Positions 42,078 to 51,246 of a DNA stretch of 64,000 nt are shown one piece after another (positions within the stretch are counted from its first letter, which is position 1; each line of letters opens with the position of its first letter). The position numbers and the translations under genes are program-made. The notes beneath the pieces were generated by a model that saw only the letters and a list, made by a program, of their open reading frames with translations, searched no databases and was not told where the DNA came from. The DNA is from Microbacterium sp. B35-30 (GTDB taxonomy: Bacteria > Actinomycetota > Actinomycetes > Actinomycetales > Microbacteriaceae). The stretch is from contig NZ_MWLQ01000010.1 of assembly GCF_010634855.1 (NCBI RefSeq), positions 1 through 64,000 on the forward strand, in the 5' to 3' direction.

Positions 42078-43045
42078 GGGCCGCATTGCTGATGGACCCG
42101 GCGCTCGTGCCGTTCGTGTTCGGCGACGCCGAGCGGGAGCGGCTGAGCGAGATCCTCGAGATCGACACCGCGGATGCCGCCACCTCGCTCGCCGGCATCC
42201 CCGACCCGTCCGGGGTCGAACTGCTGATCGCCGGCTGGGGTGCCAAGATCAGCCCCGGCGACCTGGACGCGTTCCCGAAGCTGCGGGCGATCGTGCACTG
42301 GAGTGGGGGCAACGGCGGGCTGGACGGCCCGGCGTCGGGCCGCGGCATCCGCATCTCCACCGCTCGCGTGGCCAATGCGATCCCGGTCGCAGAATTCACC
42401 CTCGCGATGATCACGCTCGCCGCGAAGGACGCGTTCTGGGCCTCGCGCCGCTACAGCGCCGAGCAGCGGTTCATCGACCGCGAAGCCGAGCTGCCGCGCA
42501 CCGGGCTGTACGGCACGACCGTCGGGATCGTCGGGGCCTCGACCATCGGCACGCTCGTCATCGAGAAGCTTCAGCGCAGCGACGTCCGCGTCCTGCTCTA
42601 CGACCCCTATGCCACCCCCGAGACCGCGGCGCGTCTCGGGGCCGAGCTCGTCCCCGACCTCGGCGCGCTCGCCTCACGGTGCGACATCCTCTCGATCCAT
42701 GCACCTGAGATACCGTCGACGATCGGCATGGTATCGGCTGCCGTCCTGGCGGCGCTGCCGGACGGCGCCACGGTGATCAACACGGCACGAGGTGCGCTGG
42801 TCGACCAGGAGGCCCTCGTCGCCGAACTCCGGCGCGGACGGCTGCGGGCCGTGCTCGACGTCACCGAGCCGGACGTGCTCGAGCCGGGGCATCCGCTCTA
42901 CACCCTGCCGAACGCGTTCCTCACGCCCCACCTCGCAGGATCGACGGGCAACGAACTGCGACGCCTGGGTGAGGTGGCGCTCGCCGAGATCGAACGCTTC
43001 GTCGCCGGCGCGCCCTTCGCGCACCCGATGCCCGTCCTGCCCTGA
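42074..43045 (+). CDS. D-isomer-specific 2-hydroxyacid dehydrogenase family protein
   Basis: 323 residues from ATG 42074 (ATGA overlap with the GH43-like gene). The NAD-binding domain has GTTVGIVGASTIGTLVIEKL (G-x-G-x2-G variant, G-A-S-x-I-G) and an acidic end of beta-2 (LLYDPY). Catalytic Arg and Glu/His are suggested by INTARGALVDQEAL, DVTEPDVLEPGHPL and LTPHLAG. It is a plausible oxidoreductase, but the substrate is unknown. Such genes recur in rhamnogalacturonan/xylan-type sugar loci. The place within a glycosidase operon implies a sugar-derived hydroxyacid or a redox step on a released sugar. Confidence 0.82.
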   Translation: MRAALLMDPALVPFVFGDAERERLSEILEIDTADAATSLAGIPDPSGVELLIAGWGAKISPGDLDAFPKLRAIVHWSGGNGGLDGPASGRGIRISTARVANAIPVAEFTLAMITLAAKDAFWASRRYSAEQRFIDREAELPRTGLYGTTVGIVGASTIGTLVIEKLQRSDVRVLLYDPYATPETAARLGAELVPDLGALASRCDILSIHAPEIPSTIGMVSAAVLAALPDGATVINTARGALVDQEALVAELRRGRLRAVLDVTEPDVLEPGHPLYTLPNAFLTPHLAGSTGNELRRLGEVALAEIERFVAGAPFAHPMPVLP

Positions 43046-43069
43046 CACCGTCGTCCCTGGAGGCGCATC

Positions 43070-44662
43070 GTGCCCGTGATCCACAACCCGGTCCTGCGCG
43101 GGTTCAACCCCGACCCGTCGATCCTGCGCGTCGGGCACGACTACTACCTCGCGACGAGCACGTTCGAATACCACCCGGCCGTCCGCCTGCACCATTCGCG
43201 CGACCTCGCGCAGTGGTCCACGATCGGCCACGCACTCGACGACGGCTTCGACCTGCGCGGCATCCCCGACTCCGGCGGCGTGTGGGCGCCGAGTCTGACG
43301 CATGCCGACGGGAAGTTCTGGCTCGCGTACTCGATCGTGCGCAGCATGGACGGCGACGACAAGGACATCGACAACTACCTCGTCACCGCCGAGGCCATCA
43401 CTGGTCCGTGGAGCGAGCCGGTCCACCTGGGATCGCGCGGATTCGACTTCTCGTTCTTCCACGACCCCGACGGCACCCACTGGATCGTCGGCGTGCAGTG
43501 GGACCAGCGGCCGGAGCTCCCGTCGTTCTCGGGGCTGGTGGTGGAGCAGTACCTGCCCGCCGAGCGCCGGACGAGCGGCGAGGCCGTGCGCATCTACGGT
43601 GAGAGCGGCCTCGTCGAAGGGCCCAACCTCTACCGCATCGGCGACTGGTACTACCTGCTGATCGCCGCCGGAGGCACCGGGTGGAACCACGGCGTCACCA
43701 TGGCGCGATCCCGCAGCCTGCTCGGACCCTACGAGCGCGACCCGCGCGAAGCGGTGCTCACGACGCGCGATGCGCCGGGGCATCCGCTCCAGAAGGCGGG
43801 GCACGGTGAACTGGTGCAGACGCCCGGCGGCGACTGGGTGCTCGCGCACCTGGCGAGTCGCCCGACCCTGCATCTGGGGGAGCGGTACAGCACGCTCGGT
43901 CGCGAGACCTGTCTGCAGCACGTCGTCTTCGACGACGACGGCTGGCTGCGGCTCGCAGACGGCGGGCATCATGCGAGCGTCGAGGTCGCAGCGCCCGGTG
44001 TGGCGGAGGGGACGGATGCCGCACCCGGCCCGCGCGGCTGGACCGACGACTTCGACACCCACGCCCTCGACTCGCGGCGCTGGTCGGCGCTGCGGGCAGC
44101 ACTGCCCGGCGCGGTCGCGGATCTCGGCGCCCGGCCCGGATGGCTGCGGCTGCGGGGCGGTCACTCCGCGGCATCCGTCTTCGACCAATCCCTGATCCTG
44201 ACGCGCGTCGAGGAGCACCGCGCCTCGCTCGAGGTGCTGCTGGACGCGGCGCCGCGCACGCCTCGCGAGACCGCCGGCCCGATCGCCTGGTACGACCGGT
44301 CGGGATGGATCCAGCTGCAGCTGACCTACGACGACGACAACGGCCGGCACCTGCGCGTAGTGCGCCGCGACGGCGCGACCACGACAAGGTCCGCGCCTGT
44401 CTCCGTGCCTTCGGGCCCGCTGCGGCTGCGGCTGTCGCTCGACGGTCCGGAGCTGCGGTGCGCGTGGGCCGAGCCCGATTCGGAAGAGTGGATGCCGGTC
44501 CCCGGCGTTCATCCCGCATGGACGCTGTCGGACGACCACGGGCCCAGGCTCCGCTTCACCGGGCTGTTCTTCGGCGTGCGCGCCGACGACCTCGACGGGC
44601 GCGGCTGGACGGCCGACCTCGATCGCGTCGCCGTGCGCTTCGAGCCCGACCCCGCGCGCTGA
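43070..44662 (+). CDS. GH43 beta-xylosidase/alpha-arabinofuranosidase with C-terminal sandwich domain
   Basis: 530 residues, no signal peptide. N-terminal propeller: NPVLRGFNPDPSILRVGHDY (base Asp in FNPDPS), WAPSLTHADGKFWLAYS, GFDFSFFHDPDGTHWIVG (second Asp), and SGLVEGPNLYRIGDWYYLLI (acid Glu). The ~200-residue C-terminal part is the beta-sandwich typical of GH43 subfamily 11-type xylosidases. The GTG start at 43070 has GGAGG 6 nt upstream; 24 nt separate it from the dehydrogenase. Last gene of the long operon beginning with the binding protein. It removes xylosyl or arabinosyl ends in the cytoplasm. Confidence 0.9.
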   Translation: MPVIHNPVLRGFNPDPSILRVGHDYYLATSTFEYHPAVRLHHSRDLAQWSTIGHALDDGFDLRGIPDSGGVWAPSLTHADGKFWLAYSIVRSMDGDDKDIDNYLVTAEAITGPWSEPVHLGSRGFDFSFFHDPDGTHWIVGVQWDQRPELPSFSGLVVEQYLPAERRTSGEAVRIYGESGLVEGPNLYRIGDWYYLLIAAGGTGWNHGVTMARSRSLLGPYERDPREAVLTTRDAPGHPLQKAGHGELVQTPGGDWVLAHLASRPTLHLGERYSTLGRETCLQHVVFDDDGWLRLADGGHHASVEVAAPGVAEGTDAAPGPRGWTDDFDTHALDSRRWSALRAALPGAVADLGARPGWLRLRGGHSAASVFDQSLILTRVEEHRASLEVLLDAAPRTPRETAGPIAWYDRSGWIQLQLTYDDDNGRHLRVVRRDGATTTRSAPVSVPSGPLRLRLSLDGPELRCAWAEPDSEEWMPVPGVHPAWTLSDDHGPRLRFTGLFFGVRADDLDGRGWTADLDRVAVRFEPDPAR

Positions 44663-44703
44663 TTGCCCCTTGACGTGATGCACCGGGGACGACATCGTTA
44701 ACC

Positions 44704-44717
44704 GGCAAACGTTATCC
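44704..44717 (+). promoter_or_regulatory. LacI-type operator before the secreted lyase gene
   Basis: GGCAAACGTTATCC, differing in one base from the operator at 34713-34726. A second imperfect palindrome (ATCGTTAACCG) overlaps its left side. It lies ~50 nt before the ATG at 44767, tying this gene to the same regulator as the transporter operon. Confidence 0.75.
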
Positions 44718-44766
44718 ATCCTCCATCCGCGACCGGTGTCGATCGCGGCGACAGGAAGAGAGATCG

Positions 44767-47700
44767 ATGAAGATCCAGCAACGACGAGCCGCGCGCCGCG
44801 TGATCGGAGCGCTGACGGTCATGGCCCTGACGGTCGCAGGCGCCCTCACGGCGCTGCAGCCCGCGGTCGCCAGCCCCGCAGCCGCCGAAGAACCGGTGGC
44901 TCCGGCATCCGTGCCCGCCATCGTCCGGACGATCAGCGAGGCCGGCTTCGCGCATCCCGGTGTCGGGTTCACCGCGGACCACCTCGAGAACATGCGTACC
45001 CAGGTGCTCGCCGGCGTGGATCCCTGGGCGAGCTACTACGAAGCCATGACCCAGACCAAGTACGCCGCGCGCACCTTCGTGCCCGAGAACGCGAAGGACG
45101 CCACCGACACTCCGAAGAACGACGCGTACGCGAGCGCCGGCATGCGCTCCAGCGCCCTCCGCGACAGTCTCGGTGCCATGGCACAGGCGCTCGAGTACGT
45201 CGTCACCGGCGACGAGCAGTACCGCGCGAACGCGCTGCACGTGCTGCGCACCTGGAGCAACCTCGACCCGGCCAAGTACGCCTACTTCGCCGACGCGCAC
45301 ATCCACACCGGCGTGCCGCTGTACTACATGCTGATCGCCGCCGAGGTGGTGCGGGGCACCGACGCCGCGAACGACTCGCTGAACGGCTACGACCTGCGCT
45401 GGACCGACGAGGACCAGCAGCGCCTCGAGGACAACCTCGTGCGTCCTGTGCTCGACACGTTCCTCTCCTCCCAGAACCGGCTGTGGAATCAGCACCTGTA
45501 CGGTGTGATCGGCATGGTGGCCGCCGCGATCTTCCTCGACGACGCCGACCTCTACGCGGAGCGCGTGGAATGGTTCACGGTCAACGCGGGCTACCAGAGC
45601 GAGCACGACCTGTACGGCGGAGACGTCAACGGCGCCCTCGCCTCGCTCTTCCGTGAGATTCCCGCCGACGCGGCTGGGAACACCACCGGTGCGCCGTTCG
45701 TCCAGCACATGGAGATGCTGCGCGACCAGGCCCACGGCCAGGGGGACGTCGACATCTTCGTCGCCCTCGCGCGCCTCGTCGACAACCAGGGCACGACTCT
45801 CGACCCCGTCGCCGGCACCGTCTCGTCGGCGCCCGACGCCGTGTCGCCCTACCGGTTCCTCGACAACCGCATCCTCGCCGGTGCCGACACCTTCGGCGCG
45901 TTCATGATGGGCGAAGAGGTGCCGTACATCCCCGCGACCGAGGGGGGTGCGATCTCGCAGGCCTATCGCGGCCGGCTGCAGGATCCGATGAGCGAGGCGT
46001 ACCTGCAGTACCGCTATGTCGCCGGTGTCGACGTCGAGGCCGAGGCGCCCCACGTCGCCGAGCTCTACGCGCACCGTGACGGACCGCTGTACTACTACGG
46101 CTCCGCCGTCCAGAACTTCTGGAACGACCGCGGCTCGGACTACACCGCTGCCGAGTACTGGGTGGCGTTCCCGCCCGAGCTCGCCGACGTCCCCGGCGCG
46201 GCCGCGCCGCTCGCCGACGGCCCCGAGCTCTCGACGGGGAGCTTCGGCACGCCGCTCGGCGGGGGAGCGCAGCGCGCCACGGACGAGGACGGCACCTCTT
46301 TCATCCGCCTCGACGCCGCGGCGGACGACGCGCAGCTCGCCGTGCGGCGTGCGGTGTGGTCCGACAGGACGAAGACCTCCCTGGTCGGCGTCAGGGTCCG
46401 CAGCGACGGGGTCGCACGGCTCCAGGTGGCGCGCACTTCCCAGGAGCAGCAGTACGAAGAGATCGTGGTGCCCGACACCGACGGCCAGTGGCGCTATGTC
46501 TGGCTCGACGTGAACGCCGACAAGGCGCCCGGCGCCGTCGGCGACAACATCGTGTTCCTGAAGGCCACAGGATCGGACGCCGTGGTCGACGTCGCGGGCG
46601 TGCTGGCCCAGGCGAACGGCGTGCTCACTCCACCCGTGTTCGCCGACGCCCCCGCCGTGGACGTCATGGCCGTCGCTGGCGAGGCGTGGACGCGGGCCTT
46701 CCCGACCACGGATACCGGCGGTGGCGAAGCGCAGCTGGAGCTGCAGAACGCGCCCGCGGGCGCGGACCTTGCCGGTGGCACCGTCAGCTGGACGCCGTCG
46801 CAGAGCGGCAGGGCCGACATGATCGTCACCGCGTCCGATGGCACTACCGTGACGGCGCTTCCCGTCGCGGTCACCGTCGCCCCGAACCGCGCGTCGGCGA
46901 TCGGCAAGCTCCTCGAGCGCATCGAGGGCGGCGCGGAGCTGTACACGACGGCGACGTGGCAGCCGGTGGAGGATCTCCAGTCACAGGCGCAGCGGGCCCG
47001 CAAGACCGCGAGCCCGGCCGAGTTCGCCGATCTGCTGGATCGGCTGGGCGATGCGATCGCGCAGCTGCAGCTGCTCAACCCGCGGCTGACGGACGGCTCG
47101 CTCGACTACACCGGGATCGTGACCGCTCCGGTGCTCAGCTCCTCGCAGCTCCGGGCGCTCGCAGACGGCGACAACCAGACGTCGTGGGGCGATCAGCGTG
47201 TGACCGGCATCGCGTTCGACTTCGGGCCGGGCTTCCGCGTCTCCGCCGAGGCATTCGGAATCCAGGCGCGCGACACGTTCCCCAACCGGGCTGAGGGCAC
47301 CAATGTGTACGGCTCCGACGACGGCGCGACCTGGACGCTCCTCACCCAGCACCCGAATGCGGGACAGGATGCCGCGCTGGAGTGGATCCCGGTGCGCGAC
47401 GAGGTCCGCGACCAGCGGTTCCGGTTCCTCAAGTTCCAGGTCGACGAGCCGGGGGTGCCGTCGGATCCGGCGTACCCGGGCATCTGGAGCATCGCCGACA
47501 TCCGCATCGACGGGGTGCGCAGCGAGGCGACCGGTGCCATGGACACGGTCACGATGTCGTCGCCGGACGGCGTGGCCGGTCGGGTGGTGGCGGGCGACCG
47601 CGTCGAGCTGCGGATGACGGGCCCGGCGGGCAACACCGCGGTGGAGGTGACGCTGCTCGGCGAACCCGCACAGGTCACGTCTCCCGCGCCTGGTGAGTGG

Positions 47701-48282
47701 GTGGCCTCCGCGGCCGTGCCTGCTGCGGCCGAGGCAGGCGCCGCGGTCACCTTCGCGATCGCGTTCACGACGCCGGACGGCCGGACGGCCGACCCCGTCG
47801 CCGCGACCACCGACGGCTCGAAGCTGTTCCTGTCCACCGACGAGGGACTGCTCGACGAGGCGTTCCGCGGCGCGACCGTGCTGCGTCCAGACGGCGTCGT
47901 CGATGCCGCGTGGACCCAGTACGCGGCGAAGATGTTCGACGGCGATGCGGCGACGCACTCCGACACGCGCCTGAACGCGGGAACCTACGGCAACGTGTGG
48001 GACTTCGGCACCGACTCCCGCGTGACGCTCACGGGCGCCGAACTGCTCGTGCGGCAGGACGGGTACGGAACGTCCCGCATCGCGGATATGCGCCTCGAGG
48101 GCTCGAACGACCTCCAGACGTGGACCCGGCTGACTCCGGGCGTTCCCGCGAAGACGCTCGAATGGCAGCGGTGGCCGGTGCAGGGACAGGCCGAGTACCG
48201 CTACATCCGCATCGCGAACGGTCAGATCCTCGGCGTCGCCGAGCTCCGGCTGTTCGGCAGCGTGGTGCCGTTCTCCGGCTGA
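44767..48282 (+). CDS. Large secreted alginate-lyase-superfamily protein with C-terminal carbohydrate-binding domains
   Basis: 1171 residues. Signal peptide (about 1-40, basic start MKIQQRRAARR, AxA-type end). Residues ~55-480 resemble the (alpha/alpha) barrel of the alginate lyase family (HPGVGFTADHLENMRTQVLA, ALHVLRTWSNLDPAKYAYF, NRLWNQHLYGVIGMVAAAIF, DNRILAGADTFGAFMMGEEV). Then come a beta-sandwich (~490-620), an Ig-like segment (~625-705), a helical link, and two F5/8-type discoidin-like domains (~785-920 and ~1035-1171) ending AELRLFGSVVP. No LPxTG anchor. Likely depolymerises an acidic or plant-type polysaccharide outside the cell and supplies fragments to the transporter. True substrate unknown. 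Confidence 0.82.
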   Translation: MKIQQRRAARRVIGALTVMALTVAGALTALQPAVASPAAAEEPVAPASVPAIVRTISEAGFAHPGVGFTADHLENMRTQVLAGVDPWASYYEAMTQTKYAARTFVPENAKDATDTPKNDAYASAGMRSSALRDSLGAMAQALEYVVTGDEQYRANALHVLRTWSNLDPAKYAYFADAHIHTGVPLYYMLIAAEVVRGTDAANDSLNGYDLRWTDEDQQRLEDNLVRPVLDTFLSSQNRLWNQHLYGVIGMVAAAIFLDDADLYAERVEWFTVNAGYQSEHDLYGGDVNGALASLFREIPADAAGNTTGAPFVQHMEMLRDQAHGQGDVDIFVALARLVDNQGTTLDPVAGTVSSAPDAVSPYRFLDNRILAGADTFGAFMMGEEVPYIPATEGGAISQAYRGRLQDPMSEAYLQYRYVAGVDVEAEAPHVAELYAHRDGPLYYYGSAVQNFWNDRGSDYTAAEYWVAFPPELADVPGAAAPLADGPELSTGSFGTPLGGGAQRATDEDGTSFIRLDAAADDAQLAVRRAVWSDRTKTSLVGVRVRSDGVARLQVARTSQEQQYEEIVVPDTDGQWRYVWLDVNADKAPGAVGDNIVFLKATGSDAVVDVAGVLAQANGVLTPPVFADAPAVDVMAVAGEAWTRAFPTTDTGGGEAQLELQNAPAGADLAGGTVSWTPSQSGRADMIVTASDGTTVTALPVAVTVAPNRASAIGKLLERIEGGAELYTTATWQPVEDLQSQAQRARKTASPAEFADLLDRLGDAIAQLQLLNPRLTDGSLDYTGIVTAPVLSSSQLRALADGDNQTSWGDQRVTGIAFDFGPGFRVSAEAFGIQARDTFPNRAEGTNVYGSDDGATWTLLTQHPNAGQDAALEWIPVRDEVRDQRFRFLKFQVDEPGVPSDPAYPGIWSIADIRIDGVRSEATGAMDTVTMSSPDGVAGRVVAGDRVELRMTGPAGNTAVEVTLLGEPAQVTSPAPGEWVASAAVPAAAEAGAAVTFAIAFTTPDGRTADPVAATTDGSKLFLSTDEGLLDEAFRGATVLRPDGVVDAAWTQYAAKMFDGDAATHSDTRLNAGTYGNVWDFGTDSRVTLTGAELLVRQDGYGTSRIADMRLEGSNDLQTWTRLTPGVPAKTLEWQRWPVQGQAEYRYIRIANGQILGVAELRLFGSVVPFSG

Positions 48283-48286
48283 CATC

Positions 48287-48326
48287 GGCGGCGAGGGGGC
48301 GGTCCAGGACCGGCCTCCTCGCCGCC
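48287..48326 (+). terminator. Stem-loop after the lyase gene
   Basis: GGCGGCGAGG (48287-48296) pairs with CCTCGCCGCC (48317-48326), with an inner GGTCC/GGACC stem. Starts 5 nt after the stop codon. Strong stem but no T-run, as is frequent in high-GC Actinobacteria. Confidence 0.6.
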
Positions 48327-48380
48327 CGGACGTCGGCCGCGGCATCCGTCGGCATGACTTCTCCGCTCCGGCCGGCCGGT

Positions 48381-48411
48381 GGTCGGCCGGTGCGGAAATC
48401 CACCCTCTCGG
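48381..48411. repeat. Second copy of the glmM-downstream repeat half
   Basis: GGTGCGGAAATCCACCCTCTCGG matches GGTGCGGAACTCTACCCTCTCGG at 30568-30590 at all but three positions, with similar GGTCGG sequence before it. Here the opposite arm is missing, so it is not a hairpin. Confidence 0.55.
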
Positions 48412-48429
48412 CGCGCGCACCCGCACCCA

Positions 48430-48442
48430 TAGGCTGAATGCA
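48430..48442 (+). promoter_or_regulatory. -10 element (TAGGCT) for a leaderless LacI mRNA
   Basis: TAGGCT at 48430-48435, then GAATGC, then ATG 48442. No Shine-Dalgarno. Same spacing as the other leaderless starts in the window. Confidence 0.5.
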
Positions 48443-49500
48443 TGCCGACAGCTGCGACTCCCGGGAGTGGACGCGCGCGGGTCAGCGACGTCGCCGCAGC
48501 AGCCGGCGTCTCGCCGACGACCGTCTCGCACGCGCTGAGCGGCGCGCGGGCCGTCAATGCCGAGACCCGCGAACGGATCCTGGCGGTCGCACGCGAGCTG
48601 GGGTACGTCCCCGACCGGGTCGCGAGCGGACTGCGTCGGCGCCGCACCGGCGTCGTGGGGCTGATCGGCGATGACCTGGCCGCCACGCCGTTCGCGGGGC
48701 GCATCATCGAGGGCGCACGACGCGCCGGCCTCGAACGGGATGTGCTGCTCATGGTGGCCGAGAGCGGCGGTGACGCGGAAGCGGAACGCGACCTCGTCGC
48801 CCGCTTCCTCGCGCAGCGCGTCGACGGGCTCCTGATCGCGCGCATGTACCACCAGCGCGTCGATCGACCAGCGGTACCGGACGAGGTGCCGGTCGTTCTC
48901 GTCGACGCCGCGCCGGAGCCGGGCTGGGAGGTCGACGCGGTGGTGCCCGACGAGGCGCAGATCGCCACCTTGGCGTGTGAGCGGCTCATGAGGGAGGGGC
49001 ACCGCGAGGTCGCGTACATCGGCACGATCGACGAGTCCCGCGCGGCCCGAGGACGCCTGATCGGCGTGCGCTCTGCCCTGGGCGACGCGGGCATCGCTCT
49101 GGGCGACGGCCGACTCGAGTTCTGCTCCTCGGATGCGGCGGGCGGACGCGAGGCGGGCGGCCGGCTGGTCGATCAGCCGGCGCCGCCGACGGCCGTCATC
49201 TGCTTCAACGACCAGATCGCGATGGGGGTGATGCAGGCGGCGGCGCGGCGCGGCATCTCCGTTCCTGCCGGACTCTCGGTCGTCGGCATCGACGACCTGC
49301 ATCCGGTCGCCGATGCCCTCGACCCGGGCCTCACCACGATCGCGCTGCCGCACGACGGCATGGGCCGCTGGGGGATGACGCGCCTGCTCGACCGGATCGA
49401 CGGCACGGCGCCGCCCCTCGGCGAAGGCCTTCACCTGGTGCGCGGATGGCTCGTCGAGCGCGAATCGGTCGCCCCGCCGCCTGCCCGCCCGTCCCGCTAA
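48442..49500 (+). CDS. LacI-family transcription regulator
   Basis: 352 residues. HTH RVSDVAAAAGVSPTTVSHAL, hinge [17 protein letters not shown], then a periplasmic-binding-like sensor with FAGRIIEGARRAG, VVPDEAQIATLACERL, FNDQIAMGVMQAA and SVVGIDDLHPVADAL. It resembles the regulator at 53060 throughout (DVAAAAGVS.TTVS, ATTPFAGR, MGRW.M), so one probably arose by duplication. Its stop codon (TAA) shares two bases with the stop (TAG) of the convergent GH32 gene. No operator could be assigned; the target may be the adjacent fructan genes or the lyase upstream. Confidence 0.88.
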   Translation: MPTAATPGSGRARVSDVAAAAGVSPTTVSHALSGARAVNAETRERILAVARELGYVPDRVASGLRRRRTGVVGLIGDDLAATPFAGRIIEGARRAGLERDVLLMVAESGGDAEAERDLVARFLAQRVDGLLIARMYHQRVDRPAVPDEVPVVLVDAAPEPGWEVDAVVPDEAQIATLACERLMREGHREVAYIGTIDESRAARGRLIGVRSALGDAGIALGDGRLEFCSSDAAGGREAGGRLVDQPAPPTAVICFNDQIAMGVMQAAARRGISVPAGLSVVGIDDLHPVADALDPGLTTIALPHDGMGRWGMTRLLDRIDGTAPPLGEGLHLVRGWLVERESVAPPPARPSR

Positions 49501-51152
49501 CCGCGTTCGGGTGCGCGTGCGACCGGTGCGACCCGCAGCGGCGTGAGGCTCGCGTCGGACACGACGACCTCACCCCGGGCGCCCTCGAGCAGCAGCCCAC
49601 GCTCGCCCGCGGTCCCGAAGGTCGCCATGGTGAGCGCGGCCTCGCCCCTGCCCGCGAACACTTCGATCGAGGCGGCGTCGACGACGATGTCGAGCTCGAT
49701 CCGCCCGTCCGTCGGCTCGACGCGTGCCGTCCGCACCTGCCGGTACGCGTCGGGCATGCTCCCCGCGACCGCGTCGGCGTCCCGCGTCACGAAGGCGACC
49801 TGCCCATCGAAGTCGTAGCCGACGGTTGCGAAGCTCCCGTCCCCGGTCTGGACCTTGACGCGCAGCTCGCCCGCTTCGCCCGAGGCATCGAGCCGCACGC
49901 GGTAGGCCCCGGATGCCGGCACCTCCAGCTCCACGGCACTCTCGGCAGCGAGCCGCACGTCGTCGATGGGCTGCGACTCGCCCTCGAGGGCATCGAGCTC
50001 GGATGCGGGCGTCGAGCGCAAGGTGGCTCGCCCTCGTTCGGAGCCGAGCGTGATCGTGCGGACGATCGAGTCGGATCCGCCCTGCCACCCCTCGGTCGGG
50101 AACCGGCCCGCGTACGCCCAGTTGTTCATCCACCCGATGCTGTAGCGCGTCGCGAGTCGCTCCTCCTCCCCGAGCCGCGGGTCGTCCCACGTGACCGCCG
50201 CGTAGTAGTCGGGTCCGTGATCGAGCCACTGGTGGCCGGTGCCGTCGGCGACGAAGCGCTCGCCGTCCCACTCGCCGACCCAGTAGGCGGTGCCGGTGGT
50301 CATGCCCTCAGCGGCGCCGTTGGCGCCTGCGACGAGCACCCATCGCACGTCGTCGGGATCCCCGTCCACCGACATGGGGAACAGGTCGGGGCACTCGAGC
50401 ACTCCGAGCCCGGTGGTGGCGAAGTCCGACGTGTAGGTCCATTCGCGCAGGTTCGGCGATGTGTAGAGGCCGATCCGGTCGTGCTCGGCGAGCGCCATCA
50501 CCCAGTGCCCGGCCGACTCGTCCCAGAACACGCGGGGATCGCGCCAGTCGGCGACGCCGGGGTTGTCCATCACCGGGTTGCCGTCGTAGGACTCGAAGCT
50601 GTACCCGTCGTCGCGCGAGAAGAACAGCGACTGCCGCTGCACGCCGTCCACCTGCTGCGTGACCAGGGCGACGACCGCGCCGGCGCCGAAGCCGGCGGTG
50701 CCCTTCTCGTCGACGACGGCCGTGCCGGTCCAGATGTCGCCGAGGCCGTTGGCGTACTTCTCGATCGCGACCCCTTCGTCCTTCCAGTGCACGAGGTCGG
50801 TCGAAGTCGCGTGGTACCAGGCCGTGCCGTTCCCGTCGGGATAGTCGGCGTTGTAGAGGTAGTAGTAGTGCCACACGCCGTCGAGGAGGAACGGCTTCTG
50901 GGGGTCGTTCATCCAGTTCTCGCCGGGCGTGATGTGGATCCCCGGCCGATGCGGCGACCACTCCGCCGGTCGCTCGGACCCACCGGTCGACGGCGCGGTC
51001 GGCGAGGGAGCCGTCTGCGTGTCCTGCTCCCGGGGAAGGCCGATGGCCAGCACCGCGACCACTGCCACGGCCAGCACCGCGAGCGCGGCGGCGACGGCGA
51101 TCACGAGGGAGCGTCGGCGGCGGGGCGTGTAGGGGATGTCGCCTTCGGGCAT
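49497..51152 (-). CDS. GH32 levanase/fructan hydrolase, membrane-anchored or secreted
   Basis: 551 residues from ATG 51152 with GGAAGG upstream. A basic cluster (RRRR at 11-14) and a strong helix (SLVIAVAAALAVLAVAVVAV) with no clear cleavage site suggest an N-terminal anchor, then a Ser/Thr/Pro linker. The GH32 propeller shows WMNDPQKP (nucleophile Asp83), WRDPRVFW (Asp205) and ECPDLF (Glu253), and the C-terminal beta-sandwich ends ASIEVFAGRGEAALT. It would cut levan or inulin to fructose or short fructans at the cell surface. It follows the GH68 gene by 94 nt on the same strand, so a single operon is likely. Confidence 0.92.
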   Translation of the reverse strand: MPEGDIPYTPRRRRSLVIAVAAALAVLAVAVVAVLAIGLPREQDTQTAPSPTAPSTGGSERPAEWSPHRPGIHITPGENWMNDPQKPFLLDGVWHYYYLYNADYPDGNGTAWYHATSTDLVHWKDEGVAIEKYANGLGDIWTGTAVVDEKGTAGFGAGAVVALVTQQVDGVQRQSLFFSRDDGYSFESYDGNPVMDNPGVADWRDPRVFWDESAGHWVMALAEHDRIGLYTSPNLREWTYTSDFATTGLGVLECPDLFPMSVDGDPDDVRWVLVAGANGAAEGMTTGTAYWVGEWDGERFVADGTGHQWLDHGPDYYAAVTWDDPRLGEEERLATRYSIGWMNNWAYAGRFPTEGWQGGSDSIVRTITLGSERGRATLRSTPASELDALEGESQPIDDVRLAAESAVELEVPASGAYRVRLDASGEAGELRVKVQTGDGSFATVGYDFDGQVAFVTRDADAVAGSMPDAYRQVRTARVEPTDGRIELDIVVDAASIEVFAGRGEAALTMATFGTAGERGLLLEGARGEVVVSDASLTPLRVAPVARAPERG

Positions 51153-51246
51153 GACGGATCCTTCCGTTGTGGATCGGGCGGGGATGCGGCGGACGGATGC
51201 CCCGGCACGAGGCCGTGCCGAGGCATCCGTCGTCCTGCTGTTCCGG

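Noticed and set aside
42674..44719. 681-aa minus-strand frame over the GH43 gene
   Set aside because: Antisense reading of a well-supported xylosidase-type gene; typical high-GC artefact.
46981..49434. 817-aa minus-strand frame
   Set aside because: Crosses two convincing plus-strand genes (lyase 3' end and LacI) and contains no domain.
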